A DNA stretch of 64,000 nt, taken from assembly GCA_031963415.1 (NCBI GenBank), contig JASSUI010000001.1, forward strand, positions 1,178,001-1,242,000. Reading direction: 5' to 3'. The position numbers and the translations under genes are program-made. Positions within the stretch are counted from its first letter, which is position 1; every line of letters starts with the position of its first letter. The DNA comes from JASSUD01 sp031963415 (GTDB lineage Bacteria > Pseudomonadota > Gammaproteobacteria > Burkholderiales > Burkholderiaceae). Below the pieces are notes generated by a model. That model had not been told where the DNA came from. It made no database searches and was given only the letters and a program-made list of their open reading frames with translations. Below are positions 60,576 to 64,000 of the stretch, piece by piece.

Positions 60576-61625
60576 ATGGATACAAATGAAATCATTCTGG
60601 GCGTTGATACCCACCTGGATACCCATGTTGGGGCTGTGATCAGCGAGACAGGAAAGCTTCTCGGGACGTTATCAATCCCCACAAATAAAGAAGGATATTT
60701 TGAACTGCTGACCTGGGCAAATTCTTTTGGATTGATCCGGTGTGCGGGAGTTGAAGGCACAGGAACATATGGCGCGGGATTGACCCATGTACTGCGCGAT
60801 CATGAGATTGCTGTCTTTGAAGTCAACCGGCCAGATCGCTCAACGCGTCGGTTGAAAGGCAAGTCTGATCCCACTGACGCCGAAAATGCCGCACGCGCAG
60901 TACTTGCCGGTAAGGCAACCGCTATTGCAAAAGAACAATCCGGTGCGGCTGAAGCGATGCGTACGATTTGCGTAGCTAGACGCAGTGCGGTAAAAGCCAA
61001 AACTCAGGCTATCAACCAGCTGCGAGCGATGCTGGTTAGCGCCCCTCAAGATGTACGCGATCGTCTGCTGAAAGTGAAAACTGCAGAATGCGTGAATGGC
61101 TGCGTGCGTCTTCGATCATTAGGTAAAACGCCCATGTTACAGACATTAACCGACACATTGCGGCTGCTGGCTAAGCGATGGTTGATGTTGGCAGACGAGC
61201 TTAAAGTGCTGGACGCAATGCTTGACAAGTTAACGGGACAATTTGCAAAGCGAATGCGCGAACAATTTGGCGTGGGGCCACAGACGGCCGCAACATTGAT
61301 AACGGTAGCGGGTGACAATCCTGAACGCTTGAAAAACGAAGCGGCATTAGCAGCGCTATGTGGGACAAGCCCACTGCAGGCGTCATCAGGCAAAACGATC
61401 CGGCATCGATTGAACCGGGGAGGAGACCGCTCAGCAAACAATGCCCTCTGGACGATTGCTATGGTCCGAATGCGCAGCGATCTGCGTACAAAACGATATG
61501 TTGATCGTCGAACGAAGGAAGGCTTGTCTAATAAGGAAATTCATCGTTGTCTAAAGCGGTATATTGTGAGGGAATTATTTCCTCTCATCGTTGCGGATTT
61601 GGCTGATACCAAGTCTCCCACTTGA
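60576..61625 (+). CDS. IS110-family transposase (DEDD recombinase)
   Basis: The N-terminal RuvC-like domain has the DEDD residues: EIILGVDTHLDTHVGAVI, CAGVEGTGTYGAGLTHVL and LKGKSDPTDAENAARAVLAG. The C-terminal Tnp20 domain has FGVGPQTAATLITVAGDN and the serine motif SPLQASSGKTIRHRLNRGGD. I start at ATG 60576 (349 aa), 4 nt after the stem in the upstream RNA region. The gene looks intact, so the element may be active. It differs from the IS110-type fragment at 10.6 kb. Confidence 0.92.
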   Translation: MDTNEIILGVDTHLDTHVGAVISETGKLLGTLSIPTNKEGYFELLTWANSFGLIRCAGVEGTGTYGAGLTHVLRDHEIAVFEVNRPDRSTRRLKGKSDPTDAENAARAVLAGKATAIAKEQSGAAEAMRTICVARRSAVKAKTQAINQLRAMLVSAPQDVRDRLLKVKTAECVNGCVRLRSLGKTPMLQTLTDTLRLLAKRWLMLADELKVLDAMLDKLTGQFAKRMREQFGVGPQTAATLITVAGDNPERLKNEAALAALCGTSPLQASSGKTIRHRLNRGGDRSANNALWTIAMVRMRSDLRTKRYVDRRTKEGLSNKEIHRCLKRYIVRELFPLIVADLADTKSPT

Positions 61626-61720
61626 CATAGGAGCGTCAACGCATACAGCGCAGACAAGTGTGTTAATGCTCAATGTGAAAAGGCGAGGCTTCAATTAACC
61701 TTCCTGCCACCCTAACGCCT

Positions 61721-62458
61721 TTAATCAGGTGCTTTAAGCGCTTGCCATTTGCCATCAATAAACCCTTCCAGCGGAGAGAAGTTGGTTTTATAAGCCATCT
61801 TCTGACTCTCTTTCACCCAATATCCAAGATAAACGTACGGCAATCCTAAGCGCTTAGCTTGCTCGATTTGCCACAAGATGCTGTAAGTGCCGAAGCTCGC
61901 TCGCGGCACCTCAGGCTCATAAAACGTATACACAGCCGATAGCCCATCAGGCAATAAATCAATCACGCTAACCATCTGTAGTGTGCTAGACAATTCATCT
62001 TGAGCTTGAGGTACATGGAATTCAACGAGCTTGGAATTGACCTGACTTTGTAACAAAAACATTTGATATTGTGTGCGGCTATCAGAGTTAGGTTCGTCTT
62101 TTTCATGACGCGCTAATTGATAGCGTTGATACAGCGAATAATGCGTCTCGTCGTAACGCAGGGGCGTAATCTGCGCGCGAAGATAGCTGTGAGTGCGCAG
62201 CGTGCGCCGGTGTGTGCGATTAGGTTGGAATTGATCAACTAAAATTCGCACCGATACGCAAGCTTTACAGGCTTCGCAGGCTGGGCGATAAATCGACGTG
62301 CTAGAGCGTCTAAAACCTAATTTGATGAGCTCGGCATAAACATTAGAATTGATCAACTCATCAGGCTTAACCACCTGCGCGCGGGCATTGTGTCCTGCTA
62401 GATAGCTACAAGGATAAGTAGCCGTTGTATGGAGTTGTAACGCTGAAGAGAGATTCAA
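61721..62458 (-). CDS. bpt: aspartate/glutamate leucyltransferase Bpt
   Basis: Bpt adds leucine to proteins with N-terminal Asp or Glu, marking them for ClpS-ClpAP (N-degron pathway). The CYLAGHNARAQVV-type N-terminus (CSYLAGHNARAQVVKPDEL), GFRRSSTSIYRPACEACKAC with conserved cysteines, and LGYWVKESQKMAYKTNFSPL are diagnostic. It is complete at 245 aa. It pairs with aat upstream; the usual third gene, pyrD, is cut off by the IS110 element. Confidence 0.94.
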   Translation of the reverse strand: MNLSSALQLHTTATYPCSYLAGHNARAQVVKPDELINSNVYAELIKLGFRRSSTSIYRPACEACKACVSVRILVDQFQPNRTHRRTLRTHSYLRAQITPLRYDETHYSLYQRYQLARHEKDEPNSDSRTQYQMFLLQSQVNSKLVEFHVPQAQDELSSTLQMVSVIDLLPDGLSAVYTFYEPEVPRASFGTYSILWQIEQAKRLGLPYVYLGYWVKESQKMAYKTNFSPLEGFIDGKWQALKAPD

Positions 62459-62466
62459 GATATTTT

Positions 62467-62678
62467 CCTAATAGCCTATTCACGACCTTTCTAAAAAATT
62501 GCTTTAGGTTTTTCAGAAGGCTCAAATAGAAGCTGTTAGCGCACACGTTGGGGTTCTTACGTCCCCCAATTTACAATTCTGTGCATATTTCCGTAGGTTG
62601 GTGTGAGGAGCGAACCCCAACATGACCACCGATAACCTCTAAAACCTCCTACCTTTGAGATCGTGAGCAGGTTCTAAC
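62467..62678. repeat. family B repeat between aat and bpt
   Basis: TAATAGCCTATTCACGACCT and GAGATCGTGAGCAGGTTCTA are inverted ends. The interior has GCACACGTTGGGGTTCTTAC, CAATTCTGTGCATATTTCC and GAACCCCAACATGACC, close to the copy after atpC. Confidence 0.75.
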
Positions 62679-62742
62679 ACATATGAGTTGTATTAATACA
62701 GAGACAAAGACAAGCACTATAAATTTTCGTCTCTATTTTTAT

Positions 62743-63471
62743 CTATTTGTGATTCACCCATGCTAAAGCCGACTTATCAAACTCCCACGGAATCGGCGGA
62801 GCGTCGATAATTTGGTTTAGATGCTGCACAAATTCAGTGCGAGGAATTTCACGTGCGCCAAGCGTTGCTAAGTGAGCTGTGTTTTGTTGGCAATCTACCA
62901 TTTTTACTTGATGTTGACGTAAGTGGCTGATCAGCGTGGCTAGCGCAATTTTTGAAGCATCTGTGCGATGTGTGAACATCGATTCACCAAAAAACATAGT
63001 TCCAATGCTCACGCCATATAAACCACCGACCAGTTGCCCGTCAAACCAAGTCTCCACACTGTGCGCGAAACCAAGTTCATGCAGCTGCGTGTAGGCCGCC
63101 ATTACTTCAGTAGTAATCCAAGTCCCTGTTGCGTATGAACGGGTTTGAGCGCACGCAGCAATCACTTTAGCAAAGCAAGTATCAACACGAATTTCCCATG
63201 TCGCGTCACGCACCACACGCCGCAGCGTTTTTTTAAGCGATGCTGAAACTTTAAATTCCGCAGGTGCCAAAATCATTCTAGGATCAGGGCACCACCAAAG
63301 CACAGGCTGCCCTTCTGAATACCAGGGAAAAATACCGTTACGATAAGCGTTCAGCAGTTGTTCAGCAGTTAACTCAAAGCTAGCCGCGAGCAGACCTGGC
63401 GCCCCGCTGGCAGACCCCAGTGCTTGTTCAATGGGCGGAAATGGTTGGTGAGAGTGAAGACAAGGCACCAT
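62743..63471 (-). CDS. aat: leucyl/phenylalanyl-tRNA-protein transferase Aat
   Basis: Aat transfers Leu or Phe to proteins with N-terminal Lys or Arg. Family blocks are LLNAYRNGIFPWYSEGQPVL, WWCPDPRMILAP, SVETWFDGQLVGGLYGVSIG and MFFGESMFTHRTDASKIAL. It is complete at 242 aa. With Bpt it supplies destabilising N-termini for ClpS-dependent degradation. Confidence 0.96.
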   Translation of the reverse strand: MVPCLHSHQPFPPIEQALGSASGAPGLLAASFELTAEQLLNAYRNGIFPWYSEGQPVLWWCPDPRMILAPAEFKVSASLKKTLRRVVRDATWEIRVDTCFAKVIAACAQTRSYATGTWITTEVMAAYTQLHELGFAHSVETWFDGQLVGGLYGVSIGTMFFGESMFTHRTDASKIALATLISHLRQHQVKMVDCQQNTAHLATLGAREIPRTEFVQHLNQIIDAPPIPWEFDKSALAWVNHK

Positions 63472-63582
63472 ATATATTTAGGGTCTAGGTTGCATTGAGG
63501 TTTTTCTCTCTCCTATAAGGTCTGCACCTAACATGGTCAGTCCAATCTCTTTTGAGCGGTGTAAAAACTTTGAGAGTGTTAT

Positions 63583-64000
63583 TTAAAAAATAGATGAGAA
63601 TTTTTCCCGCCAATTTGCATAATTGTCAGGCGAAGCCAAGAAATGCTGAATGCGCAAAGATAAATCAAGCATGATCACAGACTTTGAAACGACCTTAGTG
63701 CGTCGAGTCATTCTTGCCAGAAAATGCCGTGTATTCGAATTATCTTGCTCAATGGCTGTCGTATGGGCTTTGCCAATTGTGTGCTGCTTTGCAGGGAGTA
63801 CTTTTCGATACACATCCCATTCATCGGTGAAATAGTGAGCGCCCAAGTGTTTAACTTTGTCATAGAGCCGTCTAAAGGTCTGAGCGTCGCGACGACCGAT
63901 GACCCAAGCGATGCACTTCCTGGAGGAATGATCTAAGGCTTTCCATATCCACCATTTGTTTTTTTAGACTGCACAAAATGCCACATTTCATCAAACTCAA
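63583..64000 (-). CDS. IS1-family transposase, 3' part with a -1 frameshift site
   Basis: The C-terminal part reads HYFTDEWDVYRKVLPAKQHT, AIEQDNSNTRHFLARMTRRT and KVVSKSVIMLDLSLRI, an IS1 InsB-like DDE domain. Upstream on the same strand another frame reads EFDEMWHFVQSKK and then needs a -1 shift on a run of seven A followed by C (plus-strand 63958-63965) to enter NKWWIWKALDHSSRK. The zero frame stops after 8 codons. This matches programmed frameshifting in IS1-type elements, although a sequencing or mutational slip is possible. The 5' part is outside the window. Confidence 0.75.

Larger units (their letters stand above)
60361..61660 (+). mobile_element. IS110-family insertion sequence
   Basis: One intact transposase gene is preceded by about 200 bp of structured non-coding DNA. 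Outer limits are approximate because IS110 elements lack clear terminal inverted repeats; the right end probably lies shortly after the stop, near GACATAGGAGCGTC. The element sits between bpt and pyrD, which normally form one operon with aat. Confidence 0.75.

Noticed and set aside
60328..60760. Open frames on the minus strand across the IS110 5' region
   Set aside because: They are antisense to the transposase and its structured leader and show no domain. The RNA explanation fits better.

Overview
The window looks like a chromosomal segment of a reduced, AT-shifted betaproteobacterium related to Burkholderia, most likely an endosymbiont of the Mycoavidus/Glomeribacter kind. This is inferred from protein similarity and gene order. 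Several Burkholderia-type blocks are recognisable: mnmG-rsmG-parA-parB, mutM/mutY/rapZ/hprK/ptsN, lptBAC-kdsCD, the atp operon, ftsY/rsmD/coaD/fdx, pth-rplY-prs, and aat-bpt-pyrD. They are separated by long, repeat-rich spacers, broken insertion sequences and apparent gene losses. I estimate GC at about 45% by eye; it was not computed.

Layout. 0-7 kb: an IS982-type transposase remnant, then mnmG, rsmG, parA and parB with a perfect parS inside mnmG, and a possible stub of atpI. 7-11 kb: ldhA, a GNAT acetyltransferase, an SGNH/GDSL hydrolase and a scrap zone holding an IS110-type fragment and two unidentified gene ends. 11.2-18.3 kb: tRNA-Gln, ispE and lolB, with a bioA-bioD-bioB operon between lolB and the TPR gene that I would expect beside it. 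18.3-31.5 kb: mutM, mutY, rapZ, hprK, ptsN, lptB, lptA, lptC, kdsC, kdsD, a KefB-like antiporter and dacB. rpoN and hpf are absent from their expected place between lptB and ptsN. 31.5-40 kb: atpBEFHAGDC with repeat-swollen spacers. 40-48 kb: rpoH with a perfect CIRCE operator, ftsY (no ftsEX between them), rsmD, coaD, ferredoxin, pth, rplY and prs. 48-64 kb: xseA, a patatin-like phospholipase, sodB, fadD, a porin, coq7, yggX, argA, pyrD, an IS110-family element with a candidate bridge RNA, bpt, aat and the 3' part of an IS1-family element.

How the genes work together. The set is mostly housekeeping: chromosome partition (parABS), tRNA modification and protein turnover (mnmG, pth, aat, bpt), DNA repair (mutM, mutY, xseA), envelope building (LPS transport, Kdo, LolB, DacB, porin), energy (F1Fo ATP synthase, ubiquinone, D-lactate dehydrogenase) and cofactor synthesis (biotin, CoA). 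Likely host-interaction or accessory genes are the patatin-like phospholipase and the SGNH hydrolase.

The most distinctive non-coding content is a large load of dispersed imperfect palindromes of about 50-210 bp. I group them into three families (A, B, C) by their ends and conserved cores. A 243-bp nested palindrome after xseA could fold as a multi-branched cruciform. I did not find a convincing new multi-gene system. The observations most worth checking are the repeat families, the nested palindrome, the IS110 non-coding RNA, the parS sites, the CIRCE site before rpoH and the AtpA P-loop change.
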